Positions 30,702-39,528 are shown, numbered from the stretch's first letter. The stretch is 40,193 nucleotides of DNA from Candidatus Magasanikiibacteriota bacterium (GCA_016214105.1 JACRPD010000023.1:1-40193), one strand, 5' to 3'. Notes: generated by a model not told the origin, from the sequence alone. A program made the numbers and translations.

Positions 30702-32129
30702 ATGTCCACACGCGCGATCGCGCATAATACTATTGTCCAAATTGTCGGAAAAATTATCTCCGTAGCTTTGGGTTTGCTCGCTCTCGGCATGATGACGCGA
30801 TATTTGGGGCAAGAACAATTTGGCTGGTATATTACTACTATTTCTTTTTTGACTTTTGCCGGTATTTTGACAGATTTCGGATTGATTCCGGTCAGCGCGC
30901 AAATGTTAAGCGAACCGGAGCATGACAAAACAAAACTATTCCGCAACCTTATCGGCTTCCGCTTGGCGACCGCGATAATTTTTCTCGGTCTTGCTCCACT
31001 GGCCGCGCTATTTTTCCCCTACCCGACAATAATCAAACAAGCCATCGCGTTAACCGCCGTCGCTTTCATGGGCGTGGCCATGAATCAGGTATTCTTCGGC
31101 CTTTACCAGACAAAATTAAAAATGCACATCCCGACGATTGGCGAACTTACCGGCAGGGTTGTTTTGATTGCCGGCCTTTGGTTGTTGATTAATCTAAAAG
31201 CCGGATTCATGCCGATAATGGCGGTCGTGGTTTTAAACAGCGCCAGTTATACGCTCGTATTGTGGATCGCGGCAAGAAAATATACGCCCGTCAGCCCGGC
31301 CTTTGATTGGAATATTTGGAAAGCAATCTGCAAAAAAATGTGGCCGATCGCGATCGCGATTATTTTCAATGTCGTTTACCTGAAAGGCGACGCGATTATT
31401 CTCTCAATTTTCAAAAGCCAATCCGAGGTCGGAATTTATGGCGCGGCTTATCGCGTGATTGATATTTTGGCGCAAACCGCGATGATGATAATGGGTGTTA
31501 TCCTGCCTTTGCTTGCCTATAACTGGACGCGTAATCTAAAAACCGAATTTAAAAAATATTACCAACAGGCTTTTGACGCGATAATGCTTATGGCGGTGCC
31601 GATTATGTTTGGGCTGATAATGCTGGCGGATAAAATTATGGTTTTTGTCGCTGGCAGTGAATTCGCCATGGCCGGCAAACCGCTGCAAATTTTGGCAATC
31701 GCAGTGTTTGGTGTTTACTTGGGCGCAATATTCGGTCATGTCGCGGTGGCAATTAACCGGCAAAAACAAACATTGTGGATTTACATTTCCGACGCGATTC
31801 TCACTCTAATCGGCTACTTATTTTTTATACCTCGTTTTGGCATGTATGGCGCGGCATGGATGACGGTTTTTTCCGAACTCTACGCCGGCTTTCTGCTCTG
31901 GTTGGTAATCAGACATTACAGTCAAGAAAAAATCCAGCTAAAAACTTTTGGGAAAATTTTACTCTCCGGATTGTTGATGTCAGTTGTTTTGTGGCAAATG
32001 AGACAAGCGGGGTTATTTATCCAGTTGATTACGGCTCCCATAGTTTATTTAACAGCGATTTTTGCGCTAAAAGCGGTTTCCAAACAAACCATAAAAGATA
32101 TTTTCGCCCTAAAAACAAAAACAACCTAA
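30702..32129 (+). CDS. Wzx-like polysaccharide flippase (MOP superfamily)
   Basis: A 475-residue polytopic membrane protein with about 12-14 hydrophobic segments. The start (STRAIAHNTIVQIVGKIISV followed by LGLLALGMMTRYLGQEQFG) and the block KGDAIILSIFKSQSEVGIYGAAYRV are hallmarks of the polysaccharide-transporter family of Wzx/RfbX flippases, which move lipid-linked oligosaccharide across the inner membrane. ATG 30702 is chosen; the upstream in-frame codons are repeat E. The neighbouring Wzy/ligase-like gene (3 bp downstream) supports a role in surface polysaccharide export. Confidence 0.88.
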   Translation: MSTRAIAHNTIVQIVGKIISVALGLLALGMMTRYLGQEQFGWYITTISFLTFAGILTDFGLIPVSAQMLSEPEHDKTKLFRNLIGFRLATAIIFLGLAPLAALFFPYPTIIKQAIALTAVAFMGVAMNQVFFGLYQTKLKMHIPTIGELTGRVVLIAGLWLLINLKAGFMPIMAVVVLNSASYTLVLWIAARKYTPVSPAFDWNIWKAICKKMWPIAIAIIFNVVYLKGDAIILSIFKSQSEVGIYGAAYRVIDILAQTAMMIMGVILPLLAYNWTRNLKTEFKKYYQQAFDAIMLMAVPIMFGLIMLADKIMVFVAGSEFAMAGKPLQILAIAVFGVYLGAIFGHVAVAINRQKQTLWIYISDAILTLIGYLFFIPRFGMYGAAWMTVFSELYAGFLLWLVIRHYSQEKIQLKTFGKILLSGLLMSVVLWQMRQAGLFIQLITAPIVYLTAIFALKAVSKQTIKDIFALKTKTT

Positions 32130-32132
32130 TTT

Positions 32133-33518
32133 ATGCTCGGGTGGTTAATAACAATTTACGCTCTATTATTCGCCTTTCTAACTTGGCGTCGATTTGATGT
32201 CGCTTTAGCGATATTTTTCTTTGCCTTGCCCAGCTATCTTATCCGCTTTAACGTCGGCCATCTGCCGACTACGTTGTTGGAAATGATGTTTGGAATTATC
32301 ACTATTGACTGGGTTGTCAGGTATCATAAGCGGAACATGGCACATGGAACATGGAACATCCGCCGACACAAAACACTGTTCTGCGCAATCGCGCTATTTC
32401 TACTCGCCGCGACTGTCTCTGTTTTTAACTCGACCCATCTCCGCGCCGCGATGGGAGAATGGAAAACATTTTATGTTGAACCGATAGTCATGTTTCTAAT
32501 AATAGTCACGATGTCGCCACAACAATTTAACAATTTAACAATTAAACAATCCAAAAACTTTATAATTTTCGGTTTGGTGGCTGGCGGGTTGGTAACCTCG
32601 CTATTGGCGATCTACCAACACTTTACCGGCTGGATGGTGCCGGAAGCGTTTTGGGCTAATCAAAATACCTATCGCGCTACTGCGTGGTATGGGTTTCCAA
32701 ATGCGGTGGGATTGTTTTTAGCGCCGATTATTCCGTTTGCTGTATACTCAACCATTCAGACTTGGAAGAAAATACAGAGCCACAAACTTTCAGTCATAAG
32801 CCATAAGAAACTAAAACTTACGGCTTACGGCTTACGGCTTACGGCTGCAGTCTTAACTATACCCGCGTCCATCTTTGCAATTTACTTTGCCAAGTCAACA
32901 GGAGCATTAATTGGCCTCGCCGCCGGTTTATTATTTTTTCTTTTTTTCTACAATAAAAAATCTCGCCTTATTGTCTGCCTCGTAAGCCTTGTCGGCATTG
33001 TAAGCCTCGTAAGCCTCCCGACAAACAATCCAGTCAAACAAGAATTGCTGCTTCAAGACCGCTCCGGCCAAATTCGTCTGGGTATTTGGAATGAAACTTG
33101 GGAATTCCTAAAAGATAATCCGATCTTGGGCGCCGGCCTGGCTTCTTATCAAGAAAAAATTAAACCCTACCACACGACTGTCAACAACGAAAATATAGAA
33201 ATATTTCATCATCCGCATAATATATTTTTGACGATGTGGGTGAATTTGGGGTTGATGGGCTTAATTGGTTTTATCTTAATCATAATTTGGTTTTTCAAAA
33301 CATCGTGGAACAATTTAACAATTCTCCACCCGAGGCGGATCAGCCTTGGGCTGAAACAATTTAACAATTCAACAATTTATCTCGCCTCCTCAATGGTTGT
33401 CATCCTCGTCGCCGGGCTGGTGGATTCGCCTTACATCAAAAACGATTTGGCGATGTTGTTTTGGCTTCTGCCGGCGTTGTTGATTTTACAAAAAAATGGC
33501 GGAATTGTTCAAAAATAA
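32133..33518 (+). CDS. O-antigen ligase / Wzy polymerase-like protein riddled with in-frame repeats
   Basis: A 461-residue polytopic protein with about 10-12 transmembrane segments. The Wzy_C region shows RLGIWNETWEFLKDNPILGAG, EIFHHPHNIFLTMWVNLGLM and GLIGFILII, as in O-antigen ligases and polymerases. Five stretches are encoded by short tandem repeats: about residues 67-76 (RNMAHGTWN), 129-141 (QFNNLTIKQ), 216-239 (HKLSVISHKK to LTAYGLRLTA), 283-296 (VSLVGIVSLVS) and 393-416 (NNLTI to KQFNNSTI). Four of these fall in predicted loops. It polymerises or ligates surface glycan, inferred from family and from the flippase upstream. Confidence 0.82.
   Translation: MLGWLITIYALLFAFLTWRRFDVALAIFFFALPSYLIRFNVGHLPTTLLEMMFGIITIDWVVRYHKRNMAHGTWNIRRHKTLFCAIALFLLAATVSVFNSTHLRAAMGEWKTFYVEPIVMFLIIVTMSPQQFNNLTIKQSKNFIIFGLVAGGLVTSLLAIYQHFTGWMVPEAFWANQNTYRATAWYGFPNAVGLFLAPIIPFAVYSTIQTWKKIQSHKLSVISHKKLKLTAYGLRLTAAVLTIPASIFAIYFAKSTGALIGLAAGLLFFLFFYNKKSRLIVCLVSLVGIVSLVSLPTNNPVKQELLLQDRSGQIRLGIWNETWEFLKDNPILGAGLASYQEKIKPYHTTVNNENIEIFHHPHNIFLTMWVNLGLMGLIGFILIIIWFFKTSWNNLTILHPRRISLGLKQFNNSTIYLASSMVVILVAGLVDSPYIKNDLAMLFWLLPALLILQKNGGIVQK
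32332..32360. repeat. GGAACATG tandem units inside the wzy-like gene
   Basis: CGGAACATGGCACATGGAAC and continuing units of GGAACAT, in frame, in the first cytoplasmic-type loop. Confidence 0.75.
32518..32553. repeat. ACAATTTA tandem units inside the wzy-like gene, site 1
   Basis: AACAATTTAACAATTTAACA and further units, coding QFNNLTIKQ, as in the Trm11-like gene at 28186. Confidence 0.85.
32778..32848. repeat. inverted repeat of CATAAGC / GGCTTAC units inside the wzy-like gene
   Basis: GTCATAAGCCATAAG on the left and four tandem CTTACGG units on the right can pair. In frame, in a basic loop. Confidence 0.8.
32979..33020. repeat. CCTCGTAAGCCT units inside the wzy-like gene
   Basis: CCTCGTAAGCCTTGTCGGCA then TTGTAAGCCTCGTAAGCCTC: three copies of GTAAGCCT in frame, coding LVSLVGIVSLVSL within a hydrophobic segment. 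Confidence 0.7.
33309..33378. repeat. two ACAATTTA arrays flanking a CCCGAGGCGGATCAGCC segment in the wzy-like gene
   Basis: AACAATTTAACAATTC at 33310-33325 and CAATTTAACAATTCAACAAT at 33357-33376 flank a CCCGAGGCGGATCAGCCTTG segment that looks like a separate repeat nested between them. All in frame. Confidence 0.75.
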
Positions 33519-34119
33519 ATTTCGTATCCCCTCCGCCCGATTGCCCGGTTACGATTACGGCCAACCGGGGTTTTATTTTGTCACAATTTGCGCGGAATTG
33601 CGGGTGTGTTATTTTGGCGATGTGTTGGATGGCGAAATGGTGTTGAATGATGCCGGAAAAATTGTTTTAAATGAATTATTGAAAACACCGCAAATCCGGC
33701 CAAATGTAACATTGGACGAATTTGTTGTTATGCCGAACCATTTACACATAATAATCATAATTAATGAAATCCGATCAACAACATCGGTGGCGGCGGGGTT
33801 GGTGGCGGAATCGGAATCGGTAGTAGAGACGCATTGCAATGCGTCTCTACACGAACGACCGCGCCATGATGACAAACCATACCACAACAAATTTGGGCCG
33901 CAACGAAACAATTTGGCATCAATCGTGCGCGGTTTTAAATCAACCACCACCAAACAAATCAATAAAAAATACGGTCACAAATATTTCGCCTGGCAATCGC
34001 GATTTTACGACCACATAATCCGCGACGAAATATCTTACAATAATATCCAATATTACATCCAACAAAATCCCGCCAAATGGTGGCGTGACCGGAATAATCA
34101 CGAGGGTTTGTTGATGTAA
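33496..34119 (+). CDS. REP-associated tyrosine transposase-like protein (RAYT, Y1/HUH family)
   Basis: A 207-residue member of the IS200-like Y1 transposase superfamily. The HUH motif is VVMPNHLHIIIII (His82, His84). The C-terminal block YDHIIRDEISYNNIQYYIQQNPAKW contains the probable catalytic Tyr187, as in RAYTs, and the N-terminus has RLPGYDYGQPGFYFVTIC. RAYTs nick single-stranded DNA at REP palindromes. A 28-bp perfect palindrome lies inside the gene (residues about 110-118) and a related one just downstream. The start overlaps the wzy-like gene by 23 nt. It looks intact and possibly active. Confidence 0.88.
   Translation: MAELFKNKFRIPSARLPGYDYGQPGFYFVTICAELRVCYFGDVLDGEMVLNDAGKIVLNELLKTPQIRPNVTLDEFVVMPNHLHIIIIINEIRSTTSVAAGLVAESESVVETHCNASLHERPRHDDKPYHNKFGPQRNNLASIVRGFKSTTTKQINKKYGHKYFAWQSRFYDHIIRDEISYNNIQYYIQQNPAKWWRDRNNHEGLLM
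33823..33850. repeat. 28-bp perfect palindrome inside the RAYT gene
   Basis: Arms GTAGAGACGCATTG and CAATGCGTCTCTAC, perfectly symmetrical, in frame between the HUH motif and the tyrosine region, coding VETHCNASLH. Confidence 0.92.
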
Positions 34120-34155
34120 AAAAACAAAAGAGACGAAGCAGTGCCTCGTCTCTAC
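34120..34155 (-). terminator. REP-like hairpin acting as uvrA terminator
   Basis: AGAGACGA (34129-34136) pairs with TCGTCTCT (34146-34153), with inner GCA/TGC pairs. On the minus strand it starts GTAGAGACGAGGC and is followed by a TTTGTTTTTTT tract, a good intrinsic terminator for uvrA. It shares the GTAGAGACG arm with the palindrome inside the RAYT gene. Confidence 0.75.
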
Positions 34156-34167
34156 GAAATTAAACCT

Positions 34168-36996
34168 CTAATTCAATAATCGCTTCAAATACATCCCCGT
34201 ATAACTCCTCTTCACCTTTGCCACATCAACCGGGGTGCCTTGGGCGACGATTTCACCGCCGCGCTTGCCGCCTTCGGGACCCAAATCAATAATCCAATCC
34301 GCGCATTTAATTACATCTAAATTGTGTTCAATAATTAAAACCGTGTTGCCCTTTTCCACCAATTGATTCAAAACTTCTGATAGCCGCCTAATATCTTCAA
34401 AATGCAGACCGGTCGTGGGTTCGTCCAAAATATACAATGTGCGGCCGGTGGCGCGGCGAGCTAATTCCGTGGCTAATTTAACACGCTGGGCTTCTCCGCC
34501 AGATAGTGTGGTGGCGGATTGGCCGAGATGAACATAGCCAAGACCGACATCGCGCAAAATTTTTAATTTATCGGCAATCGCCGGCACATCGCGAAAAAAT
34601 GGACAGGCTTCTTCCACTGCCATACCAAGAACATCAGCGATATTTTTGCCGTGATAATGCACTTCCAGCGCTTCTTTGTTATACCGCTTGCCTTGGCATT
34701 CAGCGCATTCCACGAATACATCTGATAAAAATTGCATCGGAATGCGGACATAACCTTCCCCGGCGCAGGCTTCGCAGCGGCCGCCGCCTTTAACATTAAA
34801 ACTGAATTTGTCGGCGTCATAACCGCGCATTTTTGCTTCCGGCACCGCGGTAAACACGTCGCGAATCGCGCTGAACACGCCGGTGTAGGTGGCCGGGTTT
34901 GAACGCGGGGTGCGGCCGATTGCGGTTTGATCAATCACAATTACTTTATCAATATTTGACAGGCCAACGACTTTTTTGTGTTCCGCCGGCTCGTCTTTGG
35001 CGCGATAAAAATGTTTGTTTAAAGATTTGCCAAGAATATCGCTGATTAAAGTTGACTTGCCGGAGCCGGAAACGCCGGTAACGCAAACTAACTTGCCCAA
35101 CGGAATATCTACGTCAATATTTTTTAAATTAAACGCCTTGGCGCCGATAATGCTGATGCTCTTGCCTTTGCCGAAATGATGTTTTTTCGGCGCGGAAATT
35201 TTTTCTTTGCCTAACAAATAACGCCCGGTTAATGATTTCGTGTTTCGCTTGATGTCAATGACTGATCCGATCGCCACAATCTCGCCGCCATACTCGCCCG
35301 CGCCCGGCCCGACATCAACCACATAATCCGCGGCTTCAATCATCGCTTTATCATGCTCAACCACGATCACAGTATTATCTTGATCGCGTAAAAATTTTAA
35401 AGTGCTGATCAACTTATCATTATCGCGCGAATGCAAACCGACCGATGGCTCGTCTAAAATATAAATCACGCCGGTCAAACCGGTAGAAAGCTGGGTTGAT
35501 AATCTGACTCTCTGCGCCTCGCCGCCGGACAAAGTGTTAATTGACCGATCAAGCGACAGATAATACAAGCCGACGCGCAATAAATCATCCAATCGTTTAT
35601 TGATTTCTTTAATAATCGGCGCGGCCACCACCAACTCTTTCTTACTGAATTGTTTGCTTGTGTTTTTTTTCGCTATTAGCCAAGTTTTAAAAAACAAACC
35701 GGCCTCTTCAGCGCTCATTTCCGCCAAATCAGCGATGGAATGATCGTCAATTTTTATAAATAACGATTCGGTGCGCAAACGCTTGCCTTTACAAACAGAA
35801 CAAACTCGCTCATGCATATATTGCTCAATCTCTTTCCTGACATATTCAGAATCGGTTTCAAAATGCCGTTGAGTCAAATTCGGAACAATTCCTTCAAACT
35901 GCGCTTTTTTGCCAGCGACTTCGTATTCCTCGCCGTCAGTGCCGTAAAACAAAACATCCATCACATCTTTGGATAAATCTTTTACCGGAGTATTTAAAGA
36001 AAAATTACGCGCTTTCGCCACTTCTACCAAAAGTTTTTGATAATAACCTTGATTGCCAACGATTCTGGTCCAAGGCTGAATCGCGCCTTCGGCCAATGTC
36101 AAACGCGGATTGGGAATAACCAATTCCGGATCAACTTCCAAAGTAATGCCGAGGCCGGTACAGCGCGGACAAGCGCCGTAAGGACTATTAAAACTAAAAC
36201 TGCGCGGCTCAATCGGATCAAATCTTTTGCCGCACTGCCGGCAGAACGCATTGGTGGAAAAAATATAATCCTCGCCGGTTTTTTCATCGCAGACAACCAC
36301 ATCGCCATTGGATAAATCAATCGCCTTATCAACCATTGCAACGAAATCTTGTTTTTTAATGTCAAAAATTCTGCCCGCCAGCAGCTCAACCGTGTATTTT
36401 TTCTGGGATTCAAATTTAAACCGGCTTACCTCGGTCAATTTCATCACCGCGCCATTAACCCGCGCCTCTTCCGCGCCGGTTTGCTCCAAACGCGTCAGCA
36501 ATTCTTTCAATTTAACTTGCCCTTCTTGAATCAGTGGCGAAAGAATGAGCAAAGCGTTTGACTTCCGGCCGATTTTTCTCACCTCTTCCACAATTTCGCC
36601 GATTGAATGCGCGCGAACCGCAATCCCGCATTCCGGACAATATTGCGTACCGAGCCGAGCGAATAGCAAACGCAAGTGGTCATAGATCTCGGTAATCGTA
36701 CCCACTGTTGAACGCGGATTTTGCAAAACCGACCGCTGGTCAATCGCGATGGTCGGCGACAAACCTCTGATTTCATCCACATCCGGCCGGTCCTGCAATT
36801 CCATAAATCTCCGCGCGTAAGCGGATAAGCTTTCGGCATAACGCCTCTGCCCTTCGGCGTAAATCGTGTCAAAAGCCAAAGAGGACTTTCCCGAGCCGGA
36901 AAGTCCTGTGATTACCGTAAGTTTATTTTTTGGAATCTCGAGCGAGACGTTTTTCAGGTTATGCACCCGAGAGTTGATTATTTTGATGCAGTTCAC
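34168..36996 (-). CDS. uvrA: excinuclease ABC subunit A
   Basis: A 942-residue UvrA of normal length. The first ABC module has Walker A GLSGSGKSSLAFDT and the UvrA signature YAEGQRRYAESLSAYARRF, plus zinc fingers CPECG and CRQCG...CPRC and the signature LSGGEAQRVRLSTQL. The second module has GVSGSGKSTLISDI, the zinc site CEAC...CAEC, LSGGEAQRVKLATEL and the Walker B YILDEPTTGLHF. UvrA scans DNA for bulky lesions and loads UvrB. It is 12 bp downstream of the T4SS_pilin-like gene and probably in that operon. uvrB and uvrC are not in the window. Confidence 0.97.
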   Translation of the reverse strand: MNCIKIINSRVHNLKNVSLEIPKNKLTVITGLSGSGKSSLAFDTIYAEGQRRYAESLSAYARRFMELQDRPDVDEIRGLSPTIAIDQRSVLQNPRSTVGTITEIYDHLRLLFARLGTQYCPECGIAVRAHSIGEIVEEVRKIGRKSNALLILSPLIQEGQVKLKELLTRLEQTGAEEARVNGAVMKLTEVSRFKFESQKKYTVELLAGRIFDIKKQDFVAMVDKAIDLSNGDVVVCDEKTGEDYIFSTNAFCRQCGKRFDPIEPRSFSFNSPYGACPRCTGLGITLEVDPELVIPNPRLTLAEGAIQPWTRIVGNQGYYQKLLVEVAKARNFSLNTPVKDLSKDVMDVLFYGTDGEEYEVAGKKAQFEGIVPNLTQRHFETDSEYVRKEIEQYMHERVCSVCKGKRLRTESLFIKIDDHSIADLAEMSAEEAGLFFKTWLIAKKNTSKQFSKKELVVAAPIIKEINKRLDDLLRVGLYYLSLDRSINTLSGGEAQRVRLSTQLSTGLTGVIYILDEPSVGLHSRDNDKLISTLKFLRDQDNTVIVVEHDKAMIEAADYVVDVGPGAGEYGGEIVAIGSVIDIKRNTKSLTGRYLLGKEKISAPKKHHFGKGKSISIIGAKAFNLKNIDVDIPLGKLVCVTGVSGSGKSTLISDILGKSLNKHFYRAKDEPAEHKKVVGLSNIDKVIVIDQTAIGRTPRSNPATYTGVFSAIRDVFTAVPEAKMRGYDADKFSFNVKGGGRCEACAGEGYVRIPMQFLSDVFVECAECQGKRYNKEALEVHYHGKNIADVLGMAVEEACPFFRDVPAIADKLKILRDVGLGYVHLGQSATTLSGGEAQRVKLATELARRATGRTLYILDEPTTGLHFEDIRRLSEVLNQLVEKGNTVLIIEHNLDVIKCADWIIDLGPEGGKRGGEIVAQGTPVDVAKVKRSYTGMYLKRLLN

Positions 36997-37008
36997 AAAT
37001 TTAAAAAA

Positions 37009-38718
37009 TTAATTTTTATCCCGACAACTGGTCGGATCATCTACCACCCACTTCCAAAAACCCTTTACTACCTCGGCAGTCGGAGCGAGAACCGCCCCAA
37101 CAGCCAACCCGCCCCCTGAACCAATTACCGGAAATACAAACGTACCGGCAACACCGCCAGCCGCCGCACCAGCGGCTATTCCCTCTAAAGTTGGCCATTC
37201 CATCCCATTTGCCACAGCCGGAAAATTAGTCCTGGTAATACTTATATTACAGAAATATCCATTCTTTAATTCCTCAAGAGAAATTAAGTTCTGAGTATAC
37301 TTCGGATCATTGGCAACAATAAACGCGACAGTTGGAATAGATACATAAGCGCAGGAGCATCCGATATTTCCAGGCCCACAATTAACAGTTGAATAATACT
37401 TTTTCTGAAAAGCAGTTGATAAATTAACACTGCAATCATGCGAACCTGGAGCGGTTTGACCAACCGCGTGCCAATCATCTGTGCCTCCAGTCCATGGCAT
37501 ACCCTCAAACCAACCGTTGACACTCCCACCGGTTTCATCATTCGTTTCCACACCAAGATAAAAACCGGCCACACCGGCATAATCATTGCAGATTGTTTCT
37601 ATAGAAGAAACATAAGGAATTTTGTATGAATCACCATTCTTATTGCCCATGTAGTCTATATCGATAACTTCTTTTATTTTACCTTCACTCTTGCATAGTG
37701 CCAACAATTTTATGTTATTACCTGAATCCACTGCCGGAACCCCAACCGGACCGAAAGTACCGTCAACCGCCCCAACCAACATACCATCAACACATTTCCC
37801 CTTCACACATGCTGACTTATCAGCAGTATTGCAAACCGTTCCACCGCACGTCAACCCTCCCCCACCCTCCACAAAATACTCCTTGCCACACTTCGGTAGT
37901 ACTTCATCGTAAGTTTTAAATCCCTTTTGTTGTCCATCGCTATATTGGTTCGCATACTTATCGCTGGAAGTTTCTTTGGCAAAATAGAACTTCTTGTCTT
38001 TAACCGCATCGCAGTATGGCGGAACCAAACTAGCCCCATTAATCATCCAAATATTCGGCAGACGAAAATTTACCAAATACGGATTGATTAAATTTAAAAT
38101 AAAATACGCCATCACTGCCAAAAACAATCCCATCAGCGCGTTGCCAATTTTTTTATGCGCCCCGCTGATCACCTCCTGATTCCCGCCGGACATGATCCAA
38201 TCAAATCCGGCTTTGATGATCATCATCACCGCCAAAATGCTGGCCACGACTATGCCATAACGATAAATCCATTTTATAAACTCGCCGATGTGGGTGTAGG
38301 TGCTTGGCTGGCCACCCGCCTCGCCCCAATTCAAACCCATCTTGGCTGTTGTCCCGGGCAGACAAAAACCGATTATCTTATTACTGGAATCCTTTTCCAT
38401 TTTGCATGCCTCTTTAGTTTCATCATTGGGGCCGACAAATGTTCCAAACGCCTTTCCTTCACAGTCGTCCTTGGTCCAACAGCGTTGGTCAACGCCGATG
38501 TAAGTAAAACCGGTTCCGCCGTCAACACTCCCACCGGAACTTGACCCACCGCTTGGAGCAACCGGTGTTGACTCTGGCTCTGGTTGCGATGACTCCGCGT
38601 CGGCGCAAGTTTGCTGGCTCGGGTCGCAAGCTTCATCGGCAAAAGACACCTGCGTCAATAAAAATTGCCCAAACAGCAAGATTAAAAAATAAATTGTAAA
38701 TCGTAAATATTTTTTCAT
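37009..38718 (-). CDS. exported Cys-rich protein with VirB2/T4SS_pilin-like membrane domain
   Basis: A 569-residue protein with a signal peptide (about 1-27), then a Ser/Pro/Gly-rich linker. Residues about 142-215 hold two transmembrane helices around a short loop (YGIVVASILAVMMIIKAGFD, SGGNQEVISGAHKKIGNALM, then GLFLAVMAYFILNLINPYL), the TrbC/VirB2-type T4SS_pilin arrangement common in CPR genomes. The remaining 350 residues are extracytoplasmic and rich in cysteine (about 20 in the mature protein, including CGGTVCNTADKSAC). A Gly/Ala-rich hydrophobic stretch (LEGIAAGAAAGGVAGTFVFP) lies near the C-terminus. Its start overlaps the stop of the DsbA-like gene by 4 nt. Function unknown; surface or conjugation-like structure is possible. 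Confidence 0.75.
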   Translation of the reverse strand: MKKYLRFTIYFLILLFGQFLLTQVSFADEACDPSQQTCADAESSQPEPESTPVAPSGGSSSGGSVDGGTGFTYIGVDQRCWTKDDCEGKAFGTFVGPNDETKEACKMEKDSSNKIIGFCLPGTTAKMGLNWGEAGGQPSTYTHIGEFIKWIYRYGIVVASILAVMMIIKAGFDWIMSGGNQEVISGAHKKIGNALMGLFLAVMAYFILNLINPYLVNFRLPNIWMINGASLVPPYCDAVKDKKFYFAKETSSDKYANQYSDGQQKGFKTYDEVLPKCGKEYFVEGGGGLTCGGTVCNTADKSACVKGKCVDGMLVGAVDGTFGPVGVPAVDSGNNIKLLALCKSEGKIKEVIDIDYMGNKNGDSYKIPYVSSIETICNDYAGVAGFYLGVETNDETGGSVNGWFEGMPWTGGTDDWHAVGQTAPGSHDCSVNLSTAFQKKYYSTVNCGPGNIGCSCAYVSIPTVAFIVANDPKYTQNLISLEELKNGYFCNISITRTNFPAVANGMEWPTLEGIAAGAAAGGVAGTFVFPVIGSGGGLAVGAVLAPTAEVVKGFWKWVVDDPTSCRDKN

Positions 38719-39503
38719 TTTGTTTTATTCAAAAAACTCAAAATAATCTCGTCCCACTGTTTCGCGGTTAAGACCCCGCCGATTTTCACGCCATTGACTA
38801 AATAACTGGGCGTGCCCTGCAAGCCGATTTCCATCGCGTCTTTGGTGTCAAGATTTATTTCCTGATTATATTTTTCCGTTGCTAAACAAAGATTAAACAT
38901 GTCTGTGTTTAATCCCAGCTCTTTGGCGTTCGCCAACAAAGTTTCGGTCCGCAAATCTTGTGTGGTAAAAAGCAAATTATAATACTCCAGAAATTTTCCC
39001 TGCTCTTGCGCGCAAGATGCCGCTTCGGCCGCGACTAACGAATCTTGGTGAATGCTTACTAACGGCAGATATTTAAACACGACCCTAATCACCGGTTCAT
39101 ACTTGCGCGTCACTTCTTGAAAAACTGGAAATGCTTCTCGCGAATAAGGACATTGAAAATCATAAAAAACTAAAATCGTTATCGGCGCGTTTTCAGCGCC
39201 GATAATCTGATTGCTCGGCCGGATGTATTTCGCGTAATCTCCGATAAAATCGCTGGTATTCTTGGCATTAGACAAGAACTGGTCCGTGCTCATCATTTTC
39301 TTGTTGCTCGCGAATTGTTTACCGACTCCCTCGGCGTCACCAAACCGCAATTGCCAAGCGTAATAAGCAAAAAAGCCGGCAAAAGATAAGCCGGCAACCA
39401 AAAACAATCCCAATATTACCAAAACCGCGATTCCCCAGCCTTTTTTATACCACTTTTTCACTATGACCGGAGTATTAATTTGTGAAGTAAAATTCTCCTC
39501 CAT
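38715..39503 (-). CDS. membrane-anchored DsbA-like thioredoxin-fold protein (CxxS)
   Basis: A 262-residue protein: N-terminal transmembrane anchor (about 24-48), then a DsbA-like thioredoxin fold. The active site is FYDFQCPYSREAF, with Cys118 but Ser121 in place of the second Cys. The cis-Pro loop is LQGTPSYLVNGVKIGG. A CxxS site usually favours isomerase or reductase-like thiol exchange over oxidation. The gene overlaps the Cys-rich T4SS_pilin-like gene (ATGA), so folding of that protein is a plausible task. ATG 39503 is chosen because the upstream in-frame codons lie within the promoter. Confidence 0.85.
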   Translation of the reverse strand: MEENFTSQINTPVIVKKWYKKGWGIAVLVILGLFLVAGLSFAGFFAYYAWQLRFGDAEGVGKQFASNKKMMSTDQFLSNAKNTSDFIGDYAKYIRPSNQIIGAENAPITILVFYDFQCPYSREAFPVFQEVTRKYEPVIRVVFKYLPLVSIHQDSLVAAEAASCAQEQGKFLEYYNLLFTTQDLRTETLLANAKELGLNTDMFNLCLATEKYNQEINLDTKDAMEIGLQGTPSYLVNGVKIGGVLTAKQWDEIILSFLNKTK

Positions 39504-39528
39504 ATTATTAAAGTAACTTTGGGTGAGT

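Noticed and set aside
30557..30946. 130-residue N-terminal extension of the SpoIID-domain protein
   Set aside because: It would run antisense through the flippase start and repeat E and bury the signal peptide; ATG 30556 gives a proper signal sequence and promoter spacing.
32133..33518. Wzy-like gene as a decayed pseudogene
   Set aside because: All five repeat insertions keep the frame, and the Wzy_C motif and membrane segments are intact.
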